The notes under the pieces are model-generated. The model worked only from the letters and a program-made list of their open reading frames with translations. It ran no database searches and was not told where the DNA came from. The translations under genes were made by a program, and so were the position numbers. Positions 46,874-55,317 of a stretch of DNA of 64,000 bases are shown here, piece after piece. Source of the stretch: an uncultured Eubacteriales bacterium. Lineage in GTDB: Bacteria > Bacillota > Clostridia > Peptostreptococcales > Anaerovoracaceae. The stretch lies in NCBI GenBank assembly GCA_902786855.1, contig CADAEH010000002.1, positions 186,001 through 250,000 on the forward strand, written 5' to 3'. Each line of letters opens with the position of its first letter. Position 1 is the first letter of the stretch.

Positions 46874-47950
46874 TCAGATCCCTACAGAGGCATCAAGCAT
46901 TTTGGTAACGACGGTGTCATCATGGTCTTCCTTGTTCCATTCAGGGTCATAGAACAGGTTGAGCCTGAGTACGTTTGAAATCTCTCTGAGCAGCTTACAG
47001 CCGGCAATGCTGTTACCCTGTGCGTCAAGAGCAGGTCCGAACACTCCTATCCCGGCTCTCTTGTCAGATACAGACAGAAGACCACCGCCAACACCGGACT
47101 TGGTCGGGATGCCGACCTTGATAGCAAATGTTCCGGATCCGTCGTACATGCCGCACGTCAGCATGAGAGTTTTGACGATCCGTGCTGTCTGAGAAGACAT
47201 GAATCTCTTTCCGGTCTTCATGCACACTCCGTCGTTAGCAAGTTTCTTGCCGAGATTTGCCAGGGATTCTGCCGTTATGTCAAGTGAGCACATCTTAGTG
47301 TAGAATCTCAGTGTGTCTTCAACATCCGTGGTGATAACACCCTTGCTTTCAAGAAGATATGCGATAGAGCGGTTTCTCGAGCATGTCTTCATCTCAGAGT
47401 CGAACACTCTCTGATTGAGCTTCATCTCAGGGTCAGAACAGATCTCTCTTGCATATCTGAGCATATCCTGGAAAGAAACTTCCGGCAGGAGCAGGCCGCA
47501 TACGGCAAGTGCACCTGAATTGATCAGCGGATTGTATGGTCTGGAGTCATTGACATCGAGTTCAACGAGTGAGTCAAAAGCTTCGCCTGATGGCTCAGCA
47601 CCGACCTTTTTGAATACTTTCTTAAGACCACATACTTCAAGAGCTACGATCAGCATCAACACTTTGGAAACAGACTGCATCGTAAATCTGACATCATAAT
47701 CGCCAAGGCAGATCTTTTCACCCTTGAGTGGATATACACAGATACCCAGCTGATGCGGGTCAACTTTACCAAGCTCCGGGATATATGTGGCAACTGCACC
47801 CTTAGGTATCTCCTCTCTTGCAAGATCCATGGCTTTCTGGATGATTTCCGTTGCCCTTTTGGTATCCATCATCTCATAGTGTCTGTCTATGGTATTTGCA
47901 TGTTCATCAGTATGAGCGGTACCGATATTTTCAGTCTTCTTCTGTGTCAT
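46874..47950 (-). CDS. glsA: Glutaminase (serine-dependent)
   Basis: Hydrolyses glutamine to glutamate and ammonia (358 residues). It belongs to the serine-dependent beta-lactamase-like glutaminase family: catalytic Ser-x-x-Lys in RFTMQSVSKVL (about 92) and the conserved Asn/Glu-rich SRPYNPLINSGALAV (about 135). The Tyr/Lys-type pair lies in the late KSGVGGGLLSV (about 285). The first 27 residues (MTQKKTENIGTAHTDEHAN...) are an extra N-terminal tail compared with most members, but GAGGTGAATT before the first ATG supports this start. In gut anaerobes glutaminase may support acid resistance by ammonia release. It heads the LOG-ABC exporter operon. Confidence 0.95.
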   Translation of the reverse strand: MTQKKTENIGTAHTDEHANTIDRHYEMMDTKRATEIIQKAMDLAREEIPKGAVATYIPELGKVDPHQLGICVYPLKGEKICLGDYDVRFTMQSVSKVLMLIVALEVCGLKKVFKKVGAEPSGEAFDSLVELDVNDSRPYNPLINSGALAVCGLLLPEVSFQDMLRYAREICSDPEMKLNQRVFDSEMKTCSRNRSIAYLLESKGVITTDVEDTLRFYTKMCSLDITAESLANLGKKLANDGVCMKTGKRFMSSQTARIVKTLMLTCGMYDGSGTFAIKVGIPTKSGVGGGLLSVSDKRAGIGVFGPALDAQGNSIAGCKLLREISNVLRLNLFYDPEWNKEDHDDTVVTKMLDASVGI

Positions 47951-48112
47951 AATTCACCTCATAATAGTTATTTTTATACATTTACGGGGATAAATATAGT
48001 TATATTATTATACCGCAAACCGCCACTCAGTGAAATAGAATTATCCTCAGGCACTTACCTGACGGTATCTATTGATATCCAGTCGTTTCCGGCTGATCTC
48101 AGCCTGTGTTTA

Positions 48113-48155
48113 TCCCCCCTGCAGGGTTCCTAAACAGCTGATATTCTGCTACAAT
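48113..48155 (+). promoter_or_regulatory. Candidate csoR promoter and operator
   Basis: A -10 TACAAT (48150-48155) is 17 bases after a weak -35 TTCCTA (48127-48132). Immediately upstream, and touching the -35, is a C-tract with the perfect palindrome CCCTGCAGGG (48117-48126). CsoR/RcnR repressors bind G/C tracts flanked by AT-rich DNA, so this is a plausible autoregulatory site; it needs testing. Confidence 0.45.
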
Positions 48156-48196
48156 CTGATAAAACAGCGATTGCATTGGAAAACCGGAGGGTAAAG

Positions 48197-48613
48197 ATGT
48201 CAGGATCACACGATCACACACACGATCATCAGCATACACATACACATGAACACTTTCACGAGCACACTCATGTTGATGAAAGCGGCAATGTTTATTCTCA
48301 TACACACGTACATACAGATTCTGATCATCACCATGACCACGGTCACATACACTCCGAAGAGCATACCCGCAAGGTACTGAACCGCATGGCACGCATCATC
48401 GGTCATATGGAATCAACACGCAGGATGGTCGAAGACGGGCGTGATTGTTCAGAAGTGCTCATCCAGCTATCTGCGATCGAATCTGCTATCAATTCTGTCA
48501 GCAGAGTGATACTAAAAGAGCACCTGTCAACATGCGTCATAGATGCTGTAAAGCGGGATGACATCGAAGCTATCGAAGAACTCAACCGCGCAATAGATAA
48601 ATTCATCAAATAA
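48197..48613 (+). CDS. CsoR/RcnR family metal-sensing repressor with His-rich N-terminus
   Basis: A 138-residue all-helical transcription factor. Residues 1 to about 54 are a His/Thr/Glu-rich metal-binding extension (roughly every third residue is His). Residues 55-138 match the DUF156/CsoR core: RMARIIGHMESTRRMVEDGRDCSEVLIQLSAIESAINSV. The copper ligands of CsoR, Cys in RDCSE, His in KEHLS and Cys in STCVI, are all present (C-H-C). This points to copper(I) sensing; the His tail could store or load nickel, zinc or copper. I start it at MSGSHDH: GGAGGG lies seven bases upstream. No metal transporter is next to it, so its targets are elsewhere or itself. Confidence 0.85.
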   Translation: MSGSHDHTHDHQHTHTHEHFHEHTHVDESGNVYSHTHVHTDSDHHHDHGHIHSEEHTRKVLNRMARIIGHMESTRRMVEDGRDCSEVLIQLSAIESAINSVSRVILKEHLSTCVIDAVKRDDIEAIEELNRAIDKFIK

Positions 48614-48633
48614 TAAATGATTTGCATATCATG

Positions 48634-48668
48634 AAAGAGCCGTGCAGAATGAACTGCACGGCTCTTTT
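48634..48668. terminator. Bidirectional terminator between csoR-like gene and PFK
   Basis: A 14-bp stem AAAGAGCCGTGCAG / CTGCACGGCTCTTT with a six-base loop, T-rich on the plus side and A-rich start on the minus side. It serves the convergent genes. Confidence 0.9.
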
Positions 48669-48714
48669 AAAATCCGGTGAAAGGTTTATCTATATCAACT
48701 TAATATTATTACTT

Positions 48715-49956
48715 TTATTTTGTATCAAGTACGATATGAGAAGGTACTCCGCCGGCAAAGTGCGGCTGCAGTTCACCTATTATCAGAGGTCTTGCATACG
48801 CAATGAATTCATTGCTCACGTCTGTACCGCCTTTGGTGATCCACTTCTTAGGTACTTTGCGTTCTACGTTGGCGATCTCATGGATATCGAACTGTGCATA
48901 ATCAGCTATATACGGTCTTCTTGATTTTACCTTGATGATGACCATCATTCCTGACAGTCCCTCAAAAGCTTTCTGTGCAGCTGTATAGCCGACACCATAA
49001 GCTTCATCAGCATCAGTCAGAGAGGTCAGATGTGAAGCACATCTCTGCATGGTGGAGAACTCGATAGAACGTGATTTGAATCCAGTTTCTTCTTTTACTT
49101 TTTCAGCAAGGAATGCTCCTACACCGGACAGCTGTTTATGACCGAAAGCATCAAGCTTGTCTTCGCCTCCCTGGAGCTCGCAGACAAATCTTCCATCCGC
49201 AAGTTTTACTCCTTCAGATACAGCTACAACGATGGATTTTTTCTTTTTAGCGATTTCTTTAACTCTTGCAATAAAATCATCTACATCAAACGGTGCTTCA
49301 GGCAGATAGATCAGATCAGGTCCGCAGCAATCAGCACCTCTTGAAAGAGCAGCGGCGGCTGTAAGCCATCCTGCGTGTCTGCCCATGATCTCCACGATAC
49401 ATACTGTAGTTCTGGAAATACCGTAGCTTCCATTGTCTCTTATGATTTCTTTAACAGCTGCTGCAATGAATTTTGCTGCAGAACCATAGCCCGGACAGTG
49501 ATCTGTGATAGGCAGATCATTATCTATTGTTTTAGGGATCCCCATGAATTTCTGCGGTTTGCCATGCTGAGCCGCATAGTCTGACAGCATCTTGATGGTA
49601 TCCATCGAGTCATTACCGCCGTTATACAGGAAATACTGGATGTTGTACTTCTCCATGATCGAGAAGAGTTTCTCGTATACTTCTTCGTTGCCTTCTATCT
49701 CAGGCAGCTTGTATCTGCATGTTCCGAGGAATGCACCCGGTGTTCTTCTGAGAAGAGCAAGATCCTGTGAGTCCTTGATATGATCTGAAAGATCAACTAT
49801 ATCCTCCTGCAGAAAACCTTCGATCCCGCAGTGCATTCCGTAGATCTTCTTTACACCTGCGTCTTTTGCTGCTTCGATCGCCCCTGCAAGGCTTGAGTTG
49901 ATGACTGCTGTCGGTCCACCGGACTGTCCTATGATGATATTACCCTTGATTGCCAT
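48715..49956 (-). CDS. pfp: 6-phosphofructokinase, PPi-dependent type
   Basis: Phosphorylates fructose-6-phosphate in glycolysis (413 residues). The opening GNIIIGQSGGPTAVINSSL, the donor loop GGNDSMDT (about 102) and the substrate loop PKTIDNDLPITDH (about 130) are seen. The Lys in PKTIDND and the Asp after Gly-Gly-Asn are features of pyrophosphate-using enzymes; ATP enzymes have PGTIDND and GGDGS. Using PPi saves ATP and lets the step run backwards, which suits a fermenter. I start it at MAIKGNIII: AGAGGT lies upstream, and the extra 28 codons of the longer ORF look like leader. It is preceded by a terminator for the fprA operon. Confidence 0.92.
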   Translation of the reverse strand: MAIKGNIIIGQSGGPTAVINSSLAGAIEAAKDAGVKKIYGMHCGIEGFLQEDIVDLSDHIKDSQDLALLRRTPGAFLGTCRYKLPEIEGNEEVYEKLFSIMEKYNIQYFLYNGGNDSMDTIKMLSDYAAQHGKPQKFMGIPKTIDNDLPITDHCPGYGSAAKFIAAAVKEIIRDNGSYGISRTTVCIVEIMGRHAGWLTAAAALSRGADCCGPDLIYLPEAPFDVDDFIARVKEIAKKKKSIVVAVSEGVKLADGRFVCELQGGEDKLDAFGHKQLSGVGAFLAEKVKEETGFKSRSIEFSTMQRCASHLTSLTDADEAYGVGYTAAQKAFEGLSGMMVIIKVKSRRPYIADYAQFDIHEIANVERKVPKKWITKGGTDVSNEFIAYARPLIIGELQPHFAGGVPSHIVLDTK

Positions 49957-50012
49957 ATTAACCTCTTTTCTGTTGACCTTCTGTGTACTGGCTAATGCAG
50001 TGATGTAAACAA

Positions 50013-50037
50013 ATGCGCCGTATATAATACGGCGCAT
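50013..50037 (-). terminator. Terminator after fprA
   Basis: The stem ATGCGCCGTAT / ATACGGCGCAT with a three-base loop is followed on the minus strand by TTGTTTAC. It lies between the fprA stop codon and the PFK gene and separates the two transcripts. Confidence 0.82.
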
Positions 50038-50048
50038 CAAATAACAGA

Positions 50049-51221
50049 TTATCTGTAAAGTGCAGCGAGCTCTTCAGCCAGAGCCTCGATTTTCGCCCTG
50101 CTGTCATCATTCAGTGCAGAAACGATCTTTACATCATTCTCCGCATATGTGAGATTTTTGCTGCCTTCAAGCATGCCTTTCATGGTCTTTGTTGCTACAG
50201 GTGCCCAAGACCCGTTTTCTATAAATGCTACTGTTCTGTTCTGATAATTCCTCTCTGTGAGTGAGTGGATGTACTCCTTCATGAATGGGAAGATATCATT
50301 GTTGAAAGTTGTAGTAGCAAATACCTGCGTATCATATCTGAATCCGTCCTCTACGCACTCAGCCATATCGCTGCGTGCAAGGTCATTGACCACGACCTTA
50401 GGAACACCCTTTTCTTCAAGCTTATCTGCGAGCAGCTCAACTGCAGCACGGGTATTTCCGTAAACTGATGTGAAGGATATCACCACACCGTGGGATTCAG
50501 GGCGATATGATGACCATGTATTATACAGGTCAAGATAGTATCCGAGGTTCTTATCGAGTACAGGTCCGTGGAGCGGGCAGATGATCTGGATGTCCAGAGC
50601 AGCAGCCTTTTTAAGCACTGCCTGCACCTGCATACCGTACTTGCCTACTATTCCGAAATAGTAGCGTCTTGCCTCACATGCCCAGTCATCAGGATCAGCC
50701 TTGTCGTGTGCACCGAATTTGCCGAATCCGTCAGCACTGAAGAGTACCTTGTCAGTGCTGTCATATGTCATTAATACCTCTGGCCAGTGGACCATAGGAG
50801 CAGCTATGAAGTTCAGCACATGGCTTCCGAGTTCAAGCGTGTCTCCCTCTTTGACCACAATACGTCTGTCCGCATATTCTTCGCCCTCGAAAAAGTTCTT
50901 CATCATTCCGAATGCTTTCTGAGAGCTGACGATGACTGTTTCAGGGAATTCTGACATGAATCCTCTTATGCTTCCTGAATGGTCAGGCTCCATATGCTGA
51001 ACAACGAGGTAATCAGGTGCCTTGTCTCCGAGGATACGCTTTACATTTCCGATCCACTCGTCTGTGAAATGACCGTCTACAGTATCCATGACAGCAGTCT
51101 TTTCATCACAGATAACGTATGAGTTGTATGCCATTCCCTCAGGAACTACGTAATGACCTTCAAAAAGATCTACATCATGATCATTGACGCCGGCAAAAAT
51201 TATTTTTTCTGTAATGTCCAT
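50049..51221 (-). CDS. fprA: Flavodiiron protein (FprA family, A-type flavoprotein)
   Basis: Oxygen- or nitric oxide-reducing enzyme (390 residues) that reduces O2 to water. The N-terminal metallo-beta-lactamase-like domain carries the diiron site: HMEPDHSG (about 76-83), APMVHWPEVL (about 143), ADGFGKFG (about 161) and CPLHGPV (about 222). The C-terminal flavodoxin domain starts at VISFTSVYGNTRAAVELL (about 252) and binds FMN. Both domains are complete. It lies 31 bases downstream of the desulfoferrodoxin gene and is followed by a terminator, so the pair form one oxygen- and superoxide-defence operon. This is strong evidence of a strict anaerobe. Confidence 0.96.
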   Translation of the reverse strand: MDITEKIIFAGVNDHDVDLFEGHYVVPEGMAYNSYVICDEKTAVMDTVDGHFTDEWIGNVKRILGDKAPDYLVVQHMEPDHSGSIRGFMSEFPETVIVSSQKAFGMMKNFFEGEEYADRRIVVKEGDTLELGSHVLNFIAAPMVHWPEVLMTYDSTDKVLFSADGFGKFGAHDKADPDDWACEARRYYFGIVGKYGMQVQAVLKKAAALDIQIICPLHGPVLDKNLGYYLDLYNTWSSYRPESHGVVISFTSVYGNTRAAVELLADKLEEKGVPKVVVNDLARSDMAECVEDGFRYDTQVFATTTFNNDIFPFMKEYIHSLTERNYQNRTVAFIENGSWAPVATKTMKGMLEGSKNLTYAENDVKIVSALNDDSRAKIEALAEELAALYR

Positions 51222-51252
51222 TATGCGTGTTTCTCCTTACTTAAATAATGTA

Positions 51253-51630
51253 TTATTCTGCTTTCCACAGAGAGTGGAGATTGCAGTATGCATATACGGC
51301 CTCGACCTCATCGCCCTCGCACATAGCGAACTCGACCTTAGGTGCGTCACCAGGTTTCAGTGCTTTTCTCTGGTTGCCCTGCTTTGTCTTAAGCGATACC
51401 CATTCGATGTAATGAGCATCGACCATAGGATGCTCTGCAGCGCCTACAGTTACATATACTGTATTCCCTTTTACCTCAAATACAGGAACATGCTTTTCTA
51501 CTGAGGCATCAGAAGTTCCTGCTATGATTTCTTCCATTGGTTCTCCACAGCAAATGATTGGAACACCTGTCTCTTTTACGATTGCGACGATCTGCCCGCA
51601 ATGTTTACATTTATAGAATTTCATTTCCAT
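51253..51630 (-). CDS. dfx: Desulfoferrodoxin (2Fe superoxide reductase)
   Basis: Reduces superoxide to peroxide without releasing oxygen (125 residues). The N-terminal desulforedoxin domain has Cys8, Cys11, Cys27 and Cys28 (CKHC and CC) around the rubredoxin-like iron. The catalytic domain has the His ligands in EKHVPV, EHPMVDAHYIEWV and CNLHSLW, plus the Cys ligand in AYCNLH. All are present. GGGAGGA precedes the ATG. It is the first gene before fprA. An inverted repeat TGTAAC-4-GTTACA lies about 45 bases upstream and may be a regulatory site. Confidence 0.96.
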   Translation of the reverse strand: MEMKFYKCKHCGQIVAIVKETGVPIICCGEPMEEIIAGTSDASVEKHVPVFEVKGNTVYVTVGAAEHPMVDAHYIEWVSLKTKQGNQRKALKPGDAPKVEFAMCEGDEVEAVYAYCNLHSLWKAE

Positions 51631-51673
51631 TTTTAGTCCTCCCGTTCATTAGAAAGTAGTTCTGAAACAGCTG

Positions 51674-51689
51674 TGTAACAGCAGTTACA
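51674..51689. promoter_or_regulatory. Inverted repeat upstream of dfx, candidate operator
   Basis: A perfect TGTAAC-AGCA-GTTACA repeat. It lies in the dfx leader region and could be a redox-regulator site. No known consensus is matched with certainty; it is not the Rex or PerR box. Confidence 0.4.
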
Positions 51690-51918
51690 GTAAGCACGAA
51701 AATTCTTCTTTATATAACTATTGTATTCTAACATATGTGCAATATCGTTGCATGGAGAATTTGCAAAGAAGCGATTTGCATGATGGAAATAAAGTGCCTG
51801 CGGGATATCGGGATATAATGTAAACTTTCAACTTTTAACTTGTCCTGAAAGCAGTATATTCAGTATACTTTTATCATAATTCAGAATCAGGGTAATTTGA
51901 GATACGGAGGTACTAATT

Positions 51919-52476
51919 ATGAAGACTCTGCCTTTCAGACACGAGATGATCAACGGCAAAGGTGAACCGTTGTATATAGATTACAGAAGAGCAACGCCGG
52001 AGGACCTTGATAAGGTTATGGCGCTGCAGGATGCGATCGTGGAAGCTCTGCCGGACAAGGATCTGTATGCTACTTTTTCAAGAGAAGAATCTCTTGGTCA
52101 GCTTGAACATGATATCTGCATAATAGCTGAATGCGATGGTGAAGTGGCAGGATATTCCGTTATGATCCCTAACGACCCGGACAATCCCGAGAACTACGGC
52201 AAATATTTCAATTACGACCGTGAGCAGCTGGCAAAAACAGTCTCGATGGATCTGACCATGGTCGCTCCTAAGTACAGAGGAAACGGTATCCAGCGGATGT
52301 TCAACAAGCTCCGCCTTGGAATGGCCAATGAGATGGGCGCGCATGAAGCGCTCACGACGATATCTCCGGATAATCCATACAGCTACAGGAACTTCCTTGT
52401 CCTCAACTTCGATATAGTAGATGAGAGAGAACTGTACGGCGGTAAGAGAAGATACATATTGAGAAAAGTGTTCTGA
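51919..52476 (+). CDS. GNAT-family N-acetyltransferase
   Basis: A 185-residue acetyltransferase. The acetyl-CoA loop is PKYRGNGIQRMFNKLRLGMA (about 115), preceded by VSMDLTMVAPKYRG and followed by EALTTISPDNPYSYRNFLVLNFDIVDERELYGG. The last part resembles the C-terminal Tyr loop of the small-molecule branch. The substrate is unknown. GGAGGTAC lies upstream of the ATG. It is divergent from dfx and convergent with the thioesterase operon. Its final codons overlap a hairpin that terminates the opposite strand. Confidence 0.82.
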   Translation: MKTLPFRHEMINGKGEPLYIDYRRATPEDLDKVMALQDAIVEALPDKDLYATFSREESLGQLEHDICIIAECDGEVAGYSVMIPNDPDNPENYGKYFNYDREQLAKTVSMDLTMVAPKYRGNGIQRMFNKLRLGMANEMGAHEALTTISPDNPYSYRNFLVLNFDIVDERELYGGKRRYILRKVF

Positions 52477-52504
52477 TAAAAACAGAGGAGACTGGTCTCC
52501 TCTG
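52476..52504 (-). terminator. Terminator of the glk-proX-thioesterase operon
   Basis: A perfect 10-bp stem CAGAGGAGAC / GTCTCCTCTG, followed on the minus strand by TTTTTATC. The U-tract overlaps the end of the convergent GNAT gene. There is no U-tract on the plus strand. Confidence 0.8.
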
Positions 52505-52527
52505 CATACTGTTCCATGTTGTCTTTA

Positions 52528-53265
52528 TTATGATATCTTCGCAAGAAAGGCGGCTTTGCCGTCTTTTTTTATGGCACCTATCTCATACGCGCCGCATTCT
52601 GATCTCCTGCTCATGAAAGTAAGAGTCTCGCCCTCGTAACTCTGGGATATATATTGCACTTCAATATCGTGGATATCCATCCCTTCGATCTCCTCAGTGC
52701 TGAAGCACCCAAGCATAGCCCTTATATAATTCACATTGTTCATATGTCCGCCGAGATCCATATCAATAGAGCGTATCGTATATTCACCGATCTTTTCAGC
52801 TCCGTCAAAGTCCTTTTTGATTTTGCTGAACTCTATTTCCGGTGCAGGCTCGTTGAATTCCAGATAGTCCGGATACAGCCCGGCCATCGGGACTAATCTG
52901 CCCGTATCATGACTCATAACTGCCCATATGCTCCTGCAAACCAACAGAGGATCATCTCCGCTGAAAAGTGCAAAATCCCTCTCGCATTTTGCCCTGTCAG
53001 CCGGTTGGATCCATGTTTTTGCAGTTACATCATCCATCATGACAGGCATTCTGTAAAAGTGCATCGCAGTCTTTGAAATGATCCAGAAATAGTTACGCCT
53101 GTTCATACCCTCAGGCCCTATGTCAAAGTGATCCGCATGAAGAGTTGCCATGTTCTGAAACAAGTCAAAAGCCGCCGGTATGCTGAGACGCGATTTGCTG
53201 TCACACATGCTTGGCAGTATCCTGACTTTTTCTTTATATCTGCATCCAATTGTTTCTTTTGTCAT
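52528..53265 (-). CDS. Acyl-ACP thioesterase (FatA/FatB-like)
   Basis: A 245-residue double-hotdog thioesterase that releases free fatty acids from acyl carrier protein. The first hotdog holds RILPSMCDSKSRLSIPAAFDLFQNMATLHAD; the second holds the family's catalytic N-x-H-x-N-N-like segment in DMDLGGHMNNVNYIRAMLGCF (about 165-185). Further conserved Trp/Tyr patches are WIISKTAMHFYRMPVM and RSIWAVM. In anaerobes this enzyme sets fatty acid chain release or turnover. It lies 45 bases downstream of a second thioesterase gene, and they likely share an operon, ending at the terminator 52476-52504. Confidence 0.9.
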   Translation of the reverse strand: MTKETIGCRYKEKVRILPSMCDSKSRLSIPAAFDLFQNMATLHADHFDIGPEGMNRRNYFWIISKTAMHFYRMPVMMDDVTAKTWIQPADRAKCERDFALFSGDDPLLVCRSIWAVMSHDTGRLVPMAGLYPDYLEFNEPAPEIEFSKIKKDFDGAEKIGEYTIRSIDMDLGGHMNNVNYIRAMLGCFSTEEIEGMDIHDIEVQYISQSYEGETLTFMSRRSECGAYEIGAIKKDGKAAFLAKIS

Positions 53266-53310
53266 TTTATTCCCTTACAATGATCTGCCTTGCAGACTCT
53301 CCCTCTTTTC

Positions 53311-53733
53311 TCACTTTTCCTCAGGCTCGTATTCAGCCTGGAAGATCTTATAAAACTCCGGTCTTTCTTTTGGCAGCACCACTGGCTTTCCTTCTCTGGT
53401 GATAAAGCCATGCTCAGATGTTCCTCTGGCACGGATCTCGCCTGTAGAAGCATCTGTAATCTCATATGTGAAAGCGCATTTAAGTCTCGTAAGCCTCACC
53501 ATCCTGACTGCGATCCTTATCTTATCTCCATATCTGACAGGATGGATGTACCTGCATGATACGGCCAGAGCCGGGCTCATGATCTCTTCCGCTTCAAGTC
53601 TCGCATATGGGTATCCAGCCTGCTCCATAAAAGAGCATCTGGCTTCCTCAAAATACCTGATGTAATTGGAGTGATGGACTACCCCCATCTGATCTGTTTC
53701 GTAGTAATTGATCACTCTATCGTAATAACGCAT
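53311..53733 (-). CDS. Acyl-CoA thioesterase, YbgC/4HBT family
   Basis: A 140-residue single-hotdog thioesterase. The catalytic motif is YETDQMGVVHHSNYIRYFEEAR (Asp near residue 12), normal for the 4-hydroxybenzoyl-CoA thioesterase/YbgC group that hydrolyses short-chain acyl-CoA or acyl-ACP. I start it at MRYYDRVINYY: AGGAGAG precedes it, while a start 19 codons earlier is inside the upstream deacylase gene and lacks a site. It is close to the acyl-ACP thioesterase; both may act on fatty acids released during lipid turnover. Substrate not decided by sequence. Confidence 0.88.
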   Translation of the reverse strand: MRYYDRVINYYETDQMGVVHHSNYIRYFEEARCSFMEQAGYPYARLEAEEIMSPALAVSCRYIHPVRYGDKIRIAVRMVRLTRLKCAFTYEITDASTGEIRARGTSEHGFITREGKPVVLPKERPEFYKIFQAEYEPEEK

Positions 53734-53746
53734 ATCTCTCTCCTGT

Positions 53747-54301
53747 CTATTGACCGGCGCATACCGTAATCCAGTCATGATCCACGGCATTTAAGAACTT
53801 TTCAAAAATATCTTCACGTCTGATCCTGAGGCTGGAAGTATTGATGCATGGATGGCATCCTATGTATTCCTGACTGAGCAGTGCCTCATCAACCAGGAGC
53901 TGCACTCTCTTCCCGGTATCATTCATCAACCCCATCACGCTCGCAGATCCCGGAGTCGTATCTATCATCTCCAGCATGTACTCAGGCTCTGCAAAATGCA
54001 GCCTTGAGCTGCCGGCCTGCTTCGATATCTCGCTGCTTCTGAAAGTCTTTTCTTCAGGTATCATGAGCATGTAAAACTTCGTTCTCTGCCGGTTGGCAAG
54101 GAAAAGGTTCTTACATATCTTAGCTCCCAGCGCATCCTCGACTGCCCTGCAGACATCCGGATGAGAAGAATCAGCCGGCTCGTGGTCCAGCCTGTCATAC
54201 TCTATCCCCAGTTCATCGAGAAAATCATATACTCTTATCTCTTTATCCAGCCTGCCGGAAACATCTTCAGGCCTTCCTCTGTATCTTATCAGTTTTTCCA
54301 T
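53747..54301 (-). CDS. Prolyl-tRNA editing deacylase (ProX/YbaK superfamily)
   Basis: A 184-residue trans-editing enzyme of the INS/YbaK superfamily that clears mischarged Ala-tRNA(Pro) or similar errors. Key features are the segment VYDFLDELGIEYDRLDHEPA near 25, AKICKNLFLANRQRTKFYMLMIPEEKTFRSSEISKQ (Lys near 82), and the conserved TTPGSASVMGLMND (about 130) plus CHPCINTSSLRI. ProX relatives bind the acceptor arm of tRNA(Pro). It lies 30 bases after the glucokinase gene and 13 bases before the YbgC gene. Confidence 0.88.
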   Translation of the reverse strand: MEKLIRYRGRPEDVSGRLDKEIRVYDFLDELGIEYDRLDHEPADSSHPDVCRAVEDALGAKICKNLFLANRQRTKFYMLMIPEEKTFRSSEISKQAGSSRLHFAEPEYMLEMIDTTPGSASVMGLMNDTGKRVQLLVDEALLSQEYIGCHPCINTSSLRIRREDIFEKFLNAVDHDWITVCAGQ

Positions 54302-54331
54302 TGTCTCTTTTAAATCTATTGCACTGTCCGG

Positions 54332-55267
54332 TTACATATTGCCTGTGAGTTCCTCTTTGCTGAGCAGATAGTATACCGCACCGACCATTCCTGCATCATT
54401 TCCAAGCGCTGCGGCTTTAAATTCAAGATCCTCAGCAAAATCCGGCATGATCATTGAAAGTACTTTTTCCCGAAGCGGTTCGATAAGCATCTCCTTCTGA
54501 GCAGATACACCTCCGCCTATGAGCACAAGCTGAGGATCGAATACATGGACATATCCTGCTATACCGTATGCTATCTCAGTTATCCAGTTGTCCAGGATAC
54601 TCTTTGCGTGCATTTCACCGGCACCAGCTGCTTCGAACAATATCCTGCCGTTTCTGAGATTTGGATCGACATCTACTGCCGACCTTATCATTGATGCGGT
54701 AGAGGCATAGCGCTCAAAGCATCCGTCGAGCCCGCATATGCAGTGAGCTCCTCCGGCATGTGTCGGAAAGTGTCCGAGCTCTCCTGCAAAGCCATGTGCT
54801 CCCTCCAGCAGACGTCCGCCCGTAATGACTCCGCCTCCGACTCCAGTTCCGAGAGTAATGCCGAGAACATCAGTATAGCCTTCCGCCGCTCCCGTCCAGA
54901 ATTCTCCGAGTATTGCGCAGTTGGCATCATTTGCAAGGGATACCGGAAGATCAAATTCTTTTCGAAGAATATGGCACACTTCAGTTTGTGACCAGTTCGG
55001 GACATTGCCTCCGTTCATAGCAACCTTTCCTTCGACAGAATTTATGCATCCGGCAGCTGATACACCTATTCCGGAGAAAGCCTCTATACCGATACTTCCA
55101 TCAGCCAGCTCATGTATACTTTTGATGATCACATCCATAACTGATGCACTGCTGCCGGCTTCAGTGTATACTACTTCCTTACGCAGATGCACCTGCCCTT
55201 TATCGTCAACTATTCCAAGCTTTACTGACGTGCCGCCAATATCGACACCTATATATCTTTTGTTCAT
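54332..55267 (-). CDS. glk: ROK-family glucokinase
   Basis: A 311-residue sugar kinase phosphorylating glucose to glucose-6-phosphate. The opening RYIGVDIGGTSVKLGIVDDKGQV is the phosphate-1 loop, and the ROK signature with the zinc-binding CICGLDGCFERYAS (about 180-193) follows. The substrate loop GTGVGGGVITGGRLLEGAHGFAGELGH (about 140-167) and the catalytic Asp in LANDANCAILGEFW (Asp near 113) are present. It would phosphorylate the free glucose released by cellobiose phosphorylase. It has its own promoter element at 55309-55317. Other ROK sugars (mannose, N-acetyl sugars) remain possible but the glucokinase pattern is clear. Confidence 0.92.
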   Translation of the reverse strand: MNKRYIGVDIGGTSVKLGIVDDKGQVHLRKEVVYTEAGSSASVMDVIIKSIHELADGSIGIEAFSGIGVSAAGCINSVEGKVAMNGGNVPNWSQTEVCHILRKEFDLPVSLANDANCAILGEFWTGAAEGYTDVLGITLGTGVGGGVITGGRLLEGAHGFAGELGHFPTHAGGAHCICGLDGCFERYASTASMIRSAVDVDPNLRNGRILFEAAGAGEMHAKSILDNWITEIAYGIAGYVHVFDPQLVLIGGGVSAQKEMLIEPLREKVLSMIMPDFAEDLEFKAAALGNDAGMVGAVYYLLSKEELTGNM

Positions 55268-55308
55268 CAGTTTTCTCCTTGATCGATCTTATTTTCGCAT
55301 ACAAAAGT

Positions 55309-55317
55309 ATTATAGCA
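55309..55317 (-). promoter_or_regulatory. Extended -10 promoter element of the glk operon
   Basis: On the minus strand TGCTATAAT is a consensus extended -10 element, 42 bases upstream of the glk start. The -35 hexamer 17 bases upstream is poor (CGCAAT), as is common for extended -10 promoters. Confidence 0.6.

Noticed and set aside
48197-48370. CAC/CAT-rich repetitive stretch resembling a small repeat array
   Set aside because: It encodes the His-rich tail of the CsoR-like protein in frame; no regular spacer, so not CRISPR or a satellite.
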